This document shows positions 9,274 through 18,752 of a stretch of DNA of 64,000 nucleotides, one piece after another. A program made the translations under genes and the position numbers. Positions within the stretch are counted from its first letter, which is position 1. Every line of letters starts with the position of its first letter. The stretch comes from an uncultured Opitutales bacterium (GTDB taxonomy: Bacteria > Verrucomicrobiota > Verrucomicrobiia > Opitutales > Seribacteraceae), in NCBI GenBank assembly GCA_943789375.1, contig CALSTX010000002.1, forward strand, positions 186,001 through 250,000, written 5' to 3'. Under the pieces are notes generated by a model. The model saw only the letters and a program-made list of their open reading frames with translations, did no database searches and was not told the DNA's origin.

Positions 9274-9418
9274 GTTTGCTTGCCTAAATTTGTTTGCTGC
9301 ATGGGGCAAACTTAATCGCTCATGATTGTTGAAACTCTAAGAGAGACATAATTTTTAATTGATTAAAAGACGGGAAATAGTGAGAAAAGGGTAGTGGTGT
9401 TTTAAAAAAAGAAAGAAT

Positions 9419-10111
9419 ATGAACATGGGTATGGAATCGGACTTAGTAAATATAGTTTTTATAGCGGATACAGGACTGCTCGACTATTTTGTGGACTCGA
9501 ATATGGCAGGAAAGGTCGTCATCATTCTGTTAGGAGTCATGAATTGTTATGCCTTGAGCCTGATGCTCTCCAAGTACACTGAGCTTAAAAAAGCAGCTAT
9601 CAACAATGCAAGAGATCAAAAGAGAATTAACGACCTTCCCTCTATATTTGACTATGATGATGCCTTGTTTGCTGGCGAGGGCAGTCCCTACCTGATCCTT
9701 TGCTCGCGGGCAATGGACGCGGCCCGTAGGACAAAAGCCACGGGCGAGGTACGTATGAATTATGTGGAAAATGCAATTCGTCGTGCACTTGCTGAGGTTG
9801 GAGACCGCTATGAAGGAAAAATGTTTTGGCTAGCTACCATCGTTTCGGGTGCGCCTTTTCTTGGTCTTCTGGGCACAGTGTGGGGAGTGATGGACGCTTT
9901 TGGTACCATGGAGAGTGGAGGCGCTACGATTGAGCATTTAGCTCCCGGTGTGTCTGGTGCCTTACTTACCACAGTTGCAGCCCTTTGTGTCGCCATACCC
10001 ATTGTGTTCGCATACAATGGTCTTTTAGGGAAAGCAAGAGGTGAAATGACCAAGCTTGAGAATTTTGCAAGCAACCTCGCTGACCGAATTGAATTAGAAA
10101 AGAACGCTTAA
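9419..10111 (+). CDS. MotA/TolQ/ExbB proton channel family protein
   Basis: 230 residues with the usual three membrane segments: one near residues 25-45 (VVIILLGVMNCYALSLML) and two in the C-terminal half, around ATIVSGAPFLGLLGTVWGVM and GALLTTVAALCVAIPIVFAY. The GLLGTVWGVM..F motif is the family signature. With ExbD it uses the proton gradient to energise an envelope process (TonB-dependent uptake or Tol-type). Several alternative starts (9419, 9425, 9431) are possible. It is followed eight bases later by exbD; no tonB is next to it. Confidence 0.92.
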   Translation: MNMGMESDLVNIVFIADTGLLDYFVDSNMAGKVVIILLGVMNCYALSLMLSKYTELKKAAINNARDQKRINDLPSIFDYDDALFAGEGSPYLILCSRAMDAARRTKATGEVRMNYVENAIRRALAEVGDRYEGKMFWLATIVSGAPFLGLLGTVWGVMDAFGTMESGGATIEHLAPGVSGALLTTVAALCVAIPIVFAYNGLLGKARGEMTKLENFASNLADRIELEKNA

Positions 10112-10119
10112 TTTTTTTC

Positions 10120-10539
10120 ATGGCTAGAGACTTTAAGAGAGCCAATAAATTGGCGGTTATATCTGACCTCAATGTCACCCCTCTCATTGACCTGGCTTTC
10201 TCGCTCCTGATTATTTTTATGATTACCACCCCGGTGATCGAGCAGTACAATCGAATTGATCTGCCAGACCAATCATCGAATGATACCCAACCACCCCCGA
10301 AATTAGATGATCAATTTATTACCATCGATGCAGAAGGTATGTATCATTGGGGGCAGGATCCAATTAGCAAGGCTGAGCTCGAAGTCCGCTTGGACGAGGT
10401 AGCGATCAGAGAAGGTGAAAAACCTGTGATCCACATTCGGGGTGACCGTTCCTTGAGGTACCAAAAGATTTTTGATGTGATCAACATGCTGAAAGCTCGA
10501 AATCTCACTAAATTAAGTTTAGATACCAAAGCCATCTGA
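10120..10539 (+). CDS. ExbD/TolR family biopolymer transport protein
   Basis: 139 residues with one N-terminal membrane helix. The sequence SDLNVTPLIDLAFSLLIIFM carries the family's conserved Asp (PLIDLAF) that takes part in proton movement, followed by a periplasmic domain ending with VIHIRGDRSLRYQKIFDVIN, typical of ExbD/TolR. It partners the ExbB-like protein encoded just upstream. Confidence 0.92.
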   Translation: MARDFKRANKLAVISDLNVTPLIDLAFSLLIIFMITTPVIEQYNRIDLPDQSSNDTQPPPKLDDQFITIDAEGMYHWGQDPISKAELEVRLDEVAIREGEKPVIHIRGDRSLRYQKIFDVINMLKARNLTKLSLDTKAI

Positions 10540-10591
10540 TCCTTTGATTGGCATAAAGCTCCATTGATCATAGTATAGTCTCATCTTTATT

Positions 10592-12028
10592 GTGAATTTA
10601 CCCAATCTATCTGAAGCGACAACTATCTTAAAGGAACAGCTTGGGGATATCGTAAAAGTAAGCTCTGATGAATTGTTTTCAGCCTCTTATGATGGTTTAA
10701 AAGTAGCCGGAGAAGTTGCTGCTTGTGTGCAGGTTGAAAAACCTGAAGAGGTTGGTGATGTGCTCAAACTAGCAAGTCGATTTGAAATACCTGTGACCAC
10801 CAAAGGTTCTGGTTCCAGCTTGACCGGTGGTGCGACGCCAATTTGCGGAGGGTGGGTATTGGACTTACATAAGCTCGACTCTCTCGAAGTAGACGAAAAT
10901 AATCGGGTTGCCCGTTGCGGAGCTGGTGTAATTGTATCAAATCTTCAGAAACAAGCACAGGAAGTTGGCCTTTTTTATCCACCTGATCCATCGTCCAAAG
11001 ATTTTTGCACCATTGGAGGAAATATTGCCTGCAATGCTGGAGGCTTAAGATGTGTGAAGTATGGTGTAACCAGGGATTACGTTTTGGCACTTTCTGGTTT
11101 TCTTGCATCCGGTGAAAAAGTTTCTTGGGGAAGGGCAACCCGTAAGTTTGCTACGGCTTACAATGTTCGTGATCTTTGGATCGGTAGCGAAGGCACTCTC
11201 GGGGTGGTAACGGAGGTAACTCTTCGTTTAATTGAGTACCCCAGTAATCGATCTACTTTTTTGGCGGCTTTTGGAAATGACCAGACTGCTTTATCTGCCC
11301 CGCTTGCCTTGTCGAGGTTGAATCTTCGACCTTCTATTCTTGAGTACATGGACAAGTGGACAATTAATTGTCTACAAGATTATGTGGGAGAAAAAGTATT
11401 TGAAGGCGTACCTGCCTCCCCAATGCTATTGATCGAGCTCGATGGAGAAGAATCAGAAGTCCACCGCCAATCCAAGCTGCTCCAATCATGGATGAAGGAA
11501 AATGCGTTAGCTTATCGATCCGCAGAATCAGTGGGAGAGGCGGAAAGATTATGGGCGGTTCGGCGTCAGGGATCATCCGCGATGAAGAAACTGGCAACAA
11601 CCAAGTTAAATGAAGATATTGTCGTGCCTCTGGCTAAGCAGATTGAACTTGTGGCATTTGTGGAAGAACTGCGACTTGAATTTGATCTAAAAATAGGAGT
11701 ATTTGGGCACTGTGGGGACGGAAACCTTCATGTGAATTTCATGTATAATGAGGAGGATACTGAAGAAACCGAACGGTCGGTTAAAGCGCTCACTAAATTA
11801 ATGAGCACGGTGATTTCCCTTGGTGGGGCAATTAGCGGTGAACATGGGGTTGGGCTGGCTAAGACCCCTTTTGTAAAAGAACAGTTCAACCAAGCCGAGT
11901 GGGATGCGATGCTTTCGATCAAGAAATGCCTCGACCCGAAAGGTATTTTGAATCCAGGTAAAATTTTTGAAGTTTTCAAGCCTTGGGAAACAAAAAAACT
12001 AAAGGTTGACCTTCACTGGGAGAAATAA
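10592..12028 (+). CDS. FAD-binding oxidase, GlcD-like (glycolate/D-lactate oxidase family)
   Basis: 478 residues from a GTG start. The VAO/PCMH-type FAD domain is shown by IPVTTKGSGSSLTGGATP, DPSSKDFCTIGGNIACNAGG and LWIGSEGTLGVVTEVTLRL. The C-terminal FAD-oxidase domain carries GVFGHCGDGNLHVNFMY and GGAISGEHGVGLAKTPFV and ends LDPKGILNPGKIF. These mark the GlcD / D-lactate dehydrogenase group, oxidising 2-hydroxy acids such as glycolate or D-lactate. No glcE or glcF partner is adjacent, so it may act as a stand-alone enzyme or with a partner elsewhere. Confidence 0.9.
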   Translation: MNLPNLSEATTILKEQLGDIVKVSSDELFSASYDGLKVAGEVAACVQVEKPEEVGDVLKLASRFEIPVTTKGSGSSLTGGATPICGGWVLDLHKLDSLEVDENNRVARCGAGVIVSNLQKQAQEVGLFYPPDPSSKDFCTIGGNIACNAGGLRCVKYGVTRDYVLALSGFLASGEKVSWGRATRKFATAYNVRDLWIGSEGTLGVVTEVTLRLIEYPSNRSTFLAAFGNDQTALSAPLALSRLNLRPSILEYMDKWTINCLQDYVGEKVFEGVPASPMLLIELDGEESEVHRQSKLLQSWMKENALAYRSAESVGEAERLWAVRRQGSSAMKKLATTKLNEDIVVPLAKQIELVAFVEELRLEFDLKIGVFGHCGDGNLHVNFMYNEEDTEETERSVKALTKLMSTVISLGGAISGEHGVGLAKTPFVKEQFNQAEWDAMLSIKKCLDPKGILNPGKIFEVFKPWETKKLKVDLHWEK

Positions 12029-12046
12029 CAAAAATTTATTATTACT

Positions 12047-13786
12047 ATGAATGTACTAAACAAATGCTTCGCTCTTTCCTTGATTTTTGTAATTGGCCAT
12101 CTTGGGCTATTCGCTCAAGCGATTCATTCATGGACTGATACTCAGGGACGCACCTTACAGGCATCTTTTATAAAGCTTGAGGGGACGCTTCTCACCATTC
12201 GTATGAACGGTAAAGATTTCCCCTTAGACCTTTCATACTTTAGCCCTCAATCTCAAAGCCTAGCACGGCAGCTTGCTGCTTCGGTTGTACCAGCACCAGT
12301 AGCGACACCGGCACCACCCCAAGTACAACCTGCTCCCGCTCCAGTCGCCCCCAAGCCAGTGGTGAAACCGGCACTACCAAAAATATTATCCGATGATTCG
12401 GCCTTGGCAGCAGAATATGAATGGAAGAGTGTTGATGATCGAACTCTGTACGCAACCTTTTCATCCTTGGACGGACAAGATCTCAATATAAGAATGAAAG
12501 GGTCACGGGCAGAGCAGACCATTCCATTAAGCCTTCTTTCAAATAAATCAGTTGCTCTAGCTAAAAAGCTTCATGGCCTAGTTCTTAAAAAAAGGAAAGC
12601 CCAGGGGGAACTGGCAAAGCAAAGAAAGAATGTAAAGATTCCAGAACTCAAGCCCGAAGACCTTAAAAGCTTTTTGGATTGGACAAGTTCTGATGGTAAC
12701 AAAATTGAAGCAGCTTTTGTTGATTCCAGTGCAAATGCTGTGACTGTGCTGATGAAAAGGAGTCCTGACCGACCTATTGAGATTCCCTGGGAAAGACTGA
12801 GTGTTGAATCTCAAGCTATGGCCGAAGGGCTAAAAAGATTGAAAGTGAAGTTAACACCCAAAGCTCCCAGACTAGGTGCCTATGTGGAGGGCAAAATGGA
12901 TGATGAAGGTTTATTGAAGTCCTCGGCTGTTTTACCACGATACCTAGACGGAAAATGGAAAAATTATAATACAGTATTGGAGAGTGCTGTTTATGATGTG
13001 GCCTTAAGTTCGAATGGTAAGGATGTTAGGATTTGGTTGAAAAACGCATCGGCAGTGGAAGATTCAGCCGAAGGGGAGCGAGCGAAGCGTCGCCCTCTTT
13101 CTGTCCACTTTCGTACCTGGTATGATGCCTCACCAGATGATAAAACAACTGGCTGGAGAGACCGGAGGGTTGCCTCCTTTAAATCTCCTCCCCAAGTCTC
13201 GATGGAACGAGATAAAACAACGGTGAACGGTACCTTGGATAACGGAGCCACCTTTGAGTTTAATATGGATATTTCCCATCGCGGGTTAAGCTTTTGGGGC
13301 AAAGTGAAGGAAAAAAGATCGGAAAAATACCCTACGACTCTGACCATTTCTTTTTATTCTCCTAACTTTATCCCCAATGTTACAAATATGGCTATGAAAG
13401 ATATTGAGCCATTGGTCGGGAATGGAGTGATGTACCTGGATCCACTTGAGTCCAAGAGACAAAAAATTGATATGATGAAAAAATGGACCGATATTATGAA
13501 TAACGCGAAAGGTACAGACTGGAATCCTATCAAGTCCGCTGAGTTTGCCGGCACTCCATTTGGGGCCCACAAAATAAAGATAACGCCAGCTAGTACCCGC
13601 GGTATGTACTTAACCTGGGGGAAGGGCTACAGCGGGGTTTTCCCTTTCCAAGGCATTCACCTTTCCCACCGGACAGAAGACGCCTACAATGCCCGTAGGT
13701 CTGGAGATTTTGATGAGTACAAAGATAGGTTGACGATATCCAAAAGCAATCGCCTCCAAGTCAATATTTCTCGTGGTCGAGGGTAG
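12047..13786 (+). CDS. Exported protein with three SHD1-like repeats
   Basis: 579 residues with a signal peptide (MNVLNKCFALSLIFVIGHLG to about residue 25). Three related ~50-residue SHD1 (SLA1 homology 1) repeats follow, beginning HSWTDTQGRTLQASF (~residue 26), YEWKSVDDRTLYATF (~125) and LDWTSSDGNKIEAAF (~208); the first two are separated by a Pro/Ala/Val-rich linker. The C-terminal ~300 residues are a separate, unrecognised domain. SHD1 proteins are frequent in Planctomycetes and Verrucomicrobia, with unknown role. The end overlaps the start of the next gene by 14 bases, so the two are probably co-expressed. Confidence 0.85.
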   Translation: MNVLNKCFALSLIFVIGHLGLFAQAIHSWTDTQGRTLQASFIKLEGTLLTIRMNGKDFPLDLSYFSPQSQSLARQLAASVVPAPVATPAPPQVQPAPAPVAPKPVVKPALPKILSDDSALAAEYEWKSVDDRTLYATFSSLDGQDLNIRMKGSRAEQTIPLSLLSNKSVALAKKLHGLVLKKRKAQGELAKQRKNVKIPELKPEDLKSFLDWTSSDGNKIEAAFVDSSANAVTVLMKRSPDRPIEIPWERLSVESQAMAEGLKRLKVKLTPKAPRLGAYVEGKMDDEGLLKSSAVLPRYLDGKWKNYNTVLESAVYDVALSSNGKDVRIWLKNASAVEDSAEGERAKRRPLSVHFRTWYDASPDDKTTGWRDRRVASFKSPPQVSMERDKTTVNGTLDNGATFEFNMDISHRGLSFWGKVKEKRSEKYPTTLTISFYSPNFIPNVTNMAMKDIEPLVGNGVMYLDPLESKRQKIDMMKKWTDIMNNAKGTDWNPIKSAEFAGTPFGAHKIKITPASTRGMYLTWGKGYSGVFPFQGIHLSHRTEDAYNARRSGDFDEYKDRLTISKSNRLQVNISRGRG

Positions 13787-14681
13787 AAAAGTTTTTCTTT
13801 CTTTATTCTTTGGGTTTCTTCTTTCTGCCTGCCTTGCAGAGGCATATACTCTGCGGGTTGCTTCGGTCAATGTAGAAAACTACCTGCTAATGGATAGGTG
13901 GGTAGATGGAAAGTGGAGAAGGGATTATCCCAAGCCATCGAAAGAAAAGCGTGCACTCCGCTCGATGATTAACCAAGTGAATCCCGATATTCTCGTAATC
14001 CAGGAGATAGGGGATGAACCGTTTTTGAATGAGTTATGGATGGATTTAAATGTGACACAAGGAACTCAATTTTTATATTCTTCGTGGATGCATGGCTCTT
14101 ATGAGGAGGAAGAAAGACATCTTGCTATTCTTTCTAAAGTCCCTTTCCAATCAGTACGAAAGCATGAGGATATATCCTTTACTTATTTTGGTGAAAGAAA
14201 GAAACCGAGTCGTGGACTCATGGAGATTAATTTCAAAACGAATGGGCAAAGCTGGACGATCTTTAATTTGCATTTAAAAAGTAAGTGGACGGAAAGAAAA
14301 GATGACCCGGAAGCTAACATTCGGAGAGAAAAAGAAGCCAGAACTATGCGGGATTTTATTCGGGGTCAATATCCCCCAGCCTCCAATCCACGTTATATCG
14401 TTGCCGGTGATTTTAATGATCATAAAAATTCGCAAGCTTTGAGGCGATTTACTGAAGTTAGCGAAACCAAGCTTTCTTCTATGCTTCCCTGTCAGGACCA
14501 AAATCGTCATTTTTGGACTCATTACTATGCCAAGGAGGACAGCTATGCTAGGTTGGACTATCTTTTGGTATCTCCAAGTATGCAAAAGCAATACAAGACT
14601 GATTCAGCTAAAATTTATGATGGTTACCATACCTTAATGGCTTCTGACCATCGTATGGTTTATGCAGATTTCAGGTTTTAA
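13773..14681 (+). CDS. Exported endonuclease/exonuclease/phosphatase family protein
   Basis: 302 residues from a GTG start lying inside the 3' end of the SHD1 gene. A signal peptide (VFLSLFFGFLLSACLAEAYT) precedes the EEP fold: RVASVNVENYL (metal-binding Asn), DILVIQEIGDE (Glu), WTIFNLHLKSK (His), IVAGDFNDHK (Asp-Asn), RLDYLLVS and a final MASDHRMVYADF (Asp-His pair). All catalytic positions appear present, so it should be an active metal-dependent phosphodiesterase, possibly an extracellular or periplasmic nuclease. The tail overlaps the convergent gene by four bases. Confidence 0.88.
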   Translation: MVEGRKVFLSLFFGFLLSACLAEAYTLRVASVNVENYLLMDRWVDGKWRRDYPKPSKEKRALRSMINQVNPDILVIQEIGDEPFLNELWMDLNVTQGTQFLYSSWMHGSYEEEERHLAILSKVPFQSVRKHEDISFTYFGERKKPSRGLMEINFKTNGQSWTIFNLHLKSKWTERKDDPEANIRREKEARTMRDFIRGQYPPASNPRYIVAGDFNDHKNSQALRRFTEVSETKLSSMLPCQDQNRHFWTHYYAKEDSYARLDYLLVSPSMQKQYKTDSAKIYDGYHTLMASDHRMVYADFRF

Positions 14682-15316
14682 TAACAGTGTAAGTCCGTAG
14701 TAGTTACTCCCTTGCGGCACGGTCCAATACTTTGAAAACGAACAACTTTGTTAGCCTTTGTAGTTTTACAAATTTTTGGATATCTCCAGGAATCGTCGAC
14801 TAGAATAAATCCTTGCGAATTGATCCAATCTTCCGCTCTTTCAAAGCATGTTTCCCTTGAGGACCATTTTAAATCAGGACCAAAGGCATCTTCTCCGTCA
14901 ATGACAATAAAGTTAAAATTTTCAGATAAAGCCTTGAAGTAATCACATTCTCTAAACTGTTGTTCGTTGGTGAGGTTCAGTGTTTTTTTTACAAGATTAA
15001 CATTGTTAATTTTTTTTGATTCTAACTTTTTTTTGGTTTTTTCTAACCATTCCTCATTATTCTCAACAGAAGTAAGTTGCTGACAATATTTGGAAAGAAA
15101 CACGGTGGACCCACCTGAACCCCATTCAAAGATCTTACCTTGAGGCTTTATATGCTTTTTGACCCAGTCGATAGCTTCATATGACCACCAAGGTAAACTA
15201 TTATCTAAAGGGCTTTTTCCAAAGTAACAATCTCTTACATATCGAACTATATTGGCAGGATTTCGAATTAAATAGTCTAAAACTAAATGTACTCTCTTAG
15301 GATTACTCAAATACAT
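14678..15316 (-). CDS. Class I SAM-dependent methyltransferase-like protein
   Basis: 212 residues. The SAM-binding glycine loop is GKIFEWGSGGSTVFLSKYCQ with the acidic residue of the next strand in LTSVENNEEW, and NFIVIDGEDAFG marks strand 4. This resembles proteins that sit beside glycan-biosynthesis genes, but no such genes are here. Its DNA is visibly more A+T-rich than its neighbours, with runs of A and T, so it may have arrived by transfer. It overlaps the upstream EEP gene tail-to-tail by four bases. Confidence 0.75.
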   Translation of the reverse strand: MYLSNPKRVHLVLDYLIRNPANIVRYVRDCYFGKSPLDNSLPWWSYEAIDWVKKHIKPQGKIFEWGSGGSTVFLSKYCQQLTSVENNEEWLEKTKKKLESKKINNVNLVKKTLNLTNEQQFRECDYFKALSENFNFIVIDGEDAFGPDLKWSSRETCFERAEDWINSQGFILVDDSWRYPKICKTTKANKVVRFQSIGPCRKGVTTTDLHCY

Positions 15317-15328
15317 GACGAGTGTATT

Positions 15329-16780
15329 TTAGCTCGACCAGAGCCCCTTGCTTTCAATCATTGCGACCACCGAGTCAGGCAGGCTCTCCGTCCAACCTTC
15401 ACCTCGTGTCCTAACTCGCTCTAATATATCTCTGGAAAAAAGCTGCATGTTTTTACGATCACAATCTTCGATTGATATCAGGAATCCATTTTCTCTGACA
15501 TATTTATAGAGATTTCTTAAGTTGGGGGCGACGAGGAGATTGTCAATGGTAACAAGCCCGTCGTCATTGACTTCGGTTTCAACATTGTCTCCCCGACCTA
15601 TTTGTTTGCGATAGCGTTCAAAATTTCCGTGTTCGATTGGGTAGGAGTAAATTTTTACATTTTCTTTAAAAAGCACCCCGAAAGCTTCTAGAATCCCACC
15701 ATCTAATTTTGCATAATATTCTTCTTTAAAAATATCGGCGAGGTTATTTAACCCCATAACCATGCCAATTGGATTTTTCACATGCCTGCGGAGATAGGCA
15801 GATAAGCGGAAGTATTCAAAATAGTTGGATACCAATACCCCATAGCCACATGCATTAATTACCTCAATGCGGGCGAGGAAGTCTTCCGGATCAATATCTC
15901 CTTCCGTGAGTAAATTACCCAAGGTAAGTTCCATGAACACTTCAACTTTTTCTTCTTCCACATCATCGCGGGAAACAAATTGAGTTTTAGCTTTTTCAAG
16001 CATATCCAGATTGACCTGGGTAACTGGTCTGAAGCTCCCACGTTCTATAAGGCATGACTTTTTGTAGAGCTCTTCCGCTGCCTGAACTATGAAACCTTCC
16101 CGGTTGAACATAATGGCGTTGGACAACCCGCGTTCAACGAGATTTAAGCACAGAATCCGATTATCAAATTTCTCAAAATTCGGCCCATTGAATTCAATCA
16201 TATCAACTTCGATTCTCTCTTCCCCGATATCATCAATCAGGCTGGTGATGAAGTTCTTCGGGTTTCCAGCAAGATGAAAGGCACCATATACAAGGTTTAC
16301 GCCGAGCATACCAATCGCTTCTTGCTGCAGGCGATTCTCGCGGTCTAACATTCTTACATGCAGGATGATATCATGAAATGGACCATGGGGCTCGATTTGA
16401 AAGCGTATACCCATCCAACCATGGCATTCGTTTGTTTTATGATAATTCAGTGCTGAAACCGTTGTGGCAAAAGCAAAAAAGTAAGTTTCATCCCCCCGGG
16501 CATCTGAAAGGCGTTTTTCAAGCAGACCGTATTCATGGCTCATCATTTGTACAAGCCGTTTACGCGAGACATACCTACCAGCTTCCCCATAAATTGCATC
16601 GCTGAACTTCATGTCGTAGGCAGACATGGTTTTGGCAACTGTACCCGCTGCCCCTCCAGCCTGGAAAAAATGACGGGCTACCTCCTGGCCGGCACCAATT
16701 TCTGCAAAAGTACCGTATTTACTCGAATCAAGATTAATTCGTAGGGCTTTTCTTTCGACAGTTAATTCTTCTTCATTCAT
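15329..16780 (-). CDS. Conserved protein of unknown function (often mislabelled family)
   Basis: 483 residues, apparently soluble, starting MNEEELTVERKALRINLDSS and with highly conserved-looking stretches (YGTFAEIGAGQEVARHFFQA, TMSAYDMKFSDAIYGEAGRY, HGWMGIRFQIEPHGP, YYAKLDGGILEAFG). From memory this family is widespread in Bacteroidetes and related phyla and carries conflicting labels such as nicotinate-nucleotide adenylyltransferase or TonB-dependent receptor; neither is supported here (no nucleotidyltransferase HxGH motif, no signal peptide or barrel). It lies alone between a methyltransferase and the divergent sppA. Function unknown. Confidence 0.75.
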   Translation of the reverse strand: MNEEELTVERKALRINLDSSKYGTFAEIGAGQEVARHFFQAGGAAGTVAKTMSAYDMKFSDAIYGEAGRYVSRKRLVQMMSHEYGLLEKRLSDARGDETYFFAFATTVSALNYHKTNECHGWMGIRFQIEPHGPFHDIILHVRMLDRENRLQQEAIGMLGVNLVYGAFHLAGNPKNFITSLIDDIGEERIEVDMIEFNGPNFEKFDNRILCLNLVERGLSNAIMFNREGFIVQAAEELYKKSCLIERGSFRPVTQVNLDMLEKAKTQFVSRDDVEEEKVEVFMELTLGNLLTEGDIDPEDFLARIEVINACGYGVLVSNYFEYFRLSAYLRRHVKNPIGMVMGLNNLADIFKEEYYAKLDGGILEAFGVLFKENVKIYSYPIEHGNFERYRKQIGRGDNVETEVNDDGLVTIDNLLVAPNLRNLYKYVRENGFLISIEDCDRKNMQLFSRDILERVRTRGEGWTESLPDSVVAMIESKGLWSS

Positions 16781-16864
16781 CAGGAGCTAACTTGCGCTCT
16801 TTTTAAAGGCAGGCAAAGTTTTTCTTCGACGAATCGCGAAAATAAAGGTTTTGTAAGAGTCTGT

Positions 16865-18718
16865 ATGAAATCATTTTTTAAGGATATTCTTAAGCGCATG
16901 GCGGTCACTCTGGTTTCCAGTATTCTCTTCGCCATCTTTTCTCTTTTTTTACTTAGTGCGTTGATTGCTTCTCTTGTGGATGATGGAAAAGTTGAGCACC
17001 AACCTGATTCAATTCTTACTTTGAACCTTACGATGAACCTAACTGATCGCCCCGGTGGTTTTGGGTTTGAAGAATTGACAAGGCAGGCACTCACAGATGA
17101 ACAGGAACCTCCACAGATGCACCTTTGGGAAGTGCTCCAGGCTTTACAAAAAGCAAAATCGGATCCCAAGGTAAAGGCCCTGTATATCAAAGGTGGCTTT
17201 ATGCCATCCGGATATGGGTGTGGATATGCCACTATACAAGAGCTGTTACAAGGCATTGCTGATTTTAAAAAATCAAAAAAGCCAGTCATTGGATATATGC
17301 GCAATCCTTCTCAACTCGACTATCTGGTCTATTCAACTTGCGACCAGTTATCCATGGATCCAAGCGGTAGTTTACTGCTTAAAGGTTTGTCCAGTGAGGC
17401 TATGTTTTTCGGGGAAGCCTTTGAGAAATATGGTGTGGGTATACAAGTTGTTCGAACCGGAGATTTTAAAGGAGCCGTTGAGCCATTTATCTCGACTCAA
17501 TTTAGTGATGAAAACCGCGTGCAAATAAATCGCCTTCTTCGATTGAGATGGAACGATTATGTCGCCACCATTTCGAAGAATCGCTCGCTAACCCCAAAAG
17601 TAATCCGACAAAAACTTGCAAAAGACTATCTTTTTAAGCCAGAGGATGCTTTGTCACAAAACCTTGTAGATTCAATTATTCCGTATGATCAAATGGTTGA
17701 CCATCTTATCGAACTTGGTTCGTTTGATGATAAGTTTAGTTTTACTGAGATCGATTTCATTGACTATCTTGATCGGCCAGACTCCCAAGAAAAGCTTACC
17801 CATGAAACAGGAGTGGAGTCCCCAGAAATCAAAATCATTTATGTGGAAGGTGCCATTATTGATGGCTGGGGGGATGATGGGGAAGTCGTTGGAGGGCATC
17901 AAATTGCAAAGCGCCTTCGGGAAGCACGTGCTGATGGAAATTGCCGAGCGATTGTCTTACGGATCAATAGTCCGGGTGGCAGTGTTTCGGGGTCAGATGC
18001 CATTCTTCAAGAACTCCGCCGGGTACGAAAGGACGGGATTCCGATTATCGTATCAATGGGCTCAGTGTCAGCATCCGGAGGGTATTGGATTGCGACCGAG
18101 TGCGACCGCCTGCTGGCATCCAAGCAAACCATAACCGGATCGATCGGTGTCTTTGGCTTATTGCCAAACCTAAAGAATATAGCAGCTGGGTACGGTTTAT
18201 ACTGGGATGCGGTCAAGACCCATGACCATTCAGATATTATGTCTGTATCGAGGCCCAAATCACCTCAAGAACTGACTGTTATTCAAGAGCATGTTGAATC
18301 ACTTTATGCGAAATTTATTCACTTAGTGGCAACGGCAAGAAATATGGAAGTAGAAGAAGTTCAAGTGATTGCAGAGGGGAGAGTATGGACAGGGATAGAT
18401 GCAAAAGCCGCGGGATTGGTTGATGATTTTGGAGGAATTAAGGCAGCGGTTCTTGAAGCAGCCAAGCTTGCAGAACTTAGAGATGATTACGAAGTTGTTG
18501 AAATTCCAGGCGTTGAAACTCCTTTGCAGGCTTTCGAGGAAATGTTTGAAGTATCATCCTCTACATCTCCAGAATACTTTCCTACAAAATCGGATTCGGT
18601 AACCAAAATAACAAACGAGATTCAGCATTACCTTTCTTTCCTGCAAAGCCTTAATGATCCGAGGCAAGCTTATGGTGTTTTACCATGGTACCGTAGAGGG
18701 TTTGGCTTTATTGACTGA
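16865..18718 (+). CDS. sppA: Signal peptide peptidase SppA, long (67K) type
   Basis: 617 residues with an N-terminal membrane anchor (residues ~12-37) and two S49 peptidase domains, as in the E. coli-type enzyme. The general-base Lys lies in the first domain (VVRTGDFKGAVEPF, about K202) and the nucleophile Ser in the second (SMGSVSASGGYWIA, about S404), preceded by LRINSPGGSVSGSDAI. Both catalytic residues are present. It degrades cleaved signal peptides in the inner membrane. sufT follows 34 bases downstream. Confidence 0.95.
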   Translation: MKSFFKDILKRMAVTLVSSILFAIFSLFLLSALIASLVDDGKVEHQPDSILTLNLTMNLTDRPGGFGFEELTRQALTDEQEPPQMHLWEVLQALQKAKSDPKVKALYIKGGFMPSGYGCGYATIQELLQGIADFKKSKKPVIGYMRNPSQLDYLVYSTCDQLSMDPSGSLLLKGLSSEAMFFGEAFEKYGVGIQVVRTGDFKGAVEPFISTQFSDENRVQINRLLRLRWNDYVATISKNRSLTPKVIRQKLAKDYLFKPEDALSQNLVDSIIPYDQMVDHLIELGSFDDKFSFTEIDFIDYLDRPDSQEKLTHETGVESPEIKIIYVEGAIIDGWGDDGEVVGGHQIAKRLREARADGNCRAIVLRINSPGGSVSGSDAILQELRRVRKDGIPIIVSMGSVSASGGYWIATECDRLLASKQTITGSIGVFGLLPNLKNIAAGYGLYWDAVKTHDHSDIMSVSRPKSPQELTVIQEHVESLYAKFIHLVATARNMEVEEVQVIAEGRVWTGIDAKAAGLVDDFGGIKAAVLEAAKLAELRDDYEVVEIPGVETPLQAFEEMFEVSSSTSPEYFPTKSDSVTKITNEIQHYLSFLQSLNDPRQAYGVLPWYRRGFGFID

Positions 18719-18752
18719 TCCCTATTGTCAGGTAACTATAGATAAATTTATT

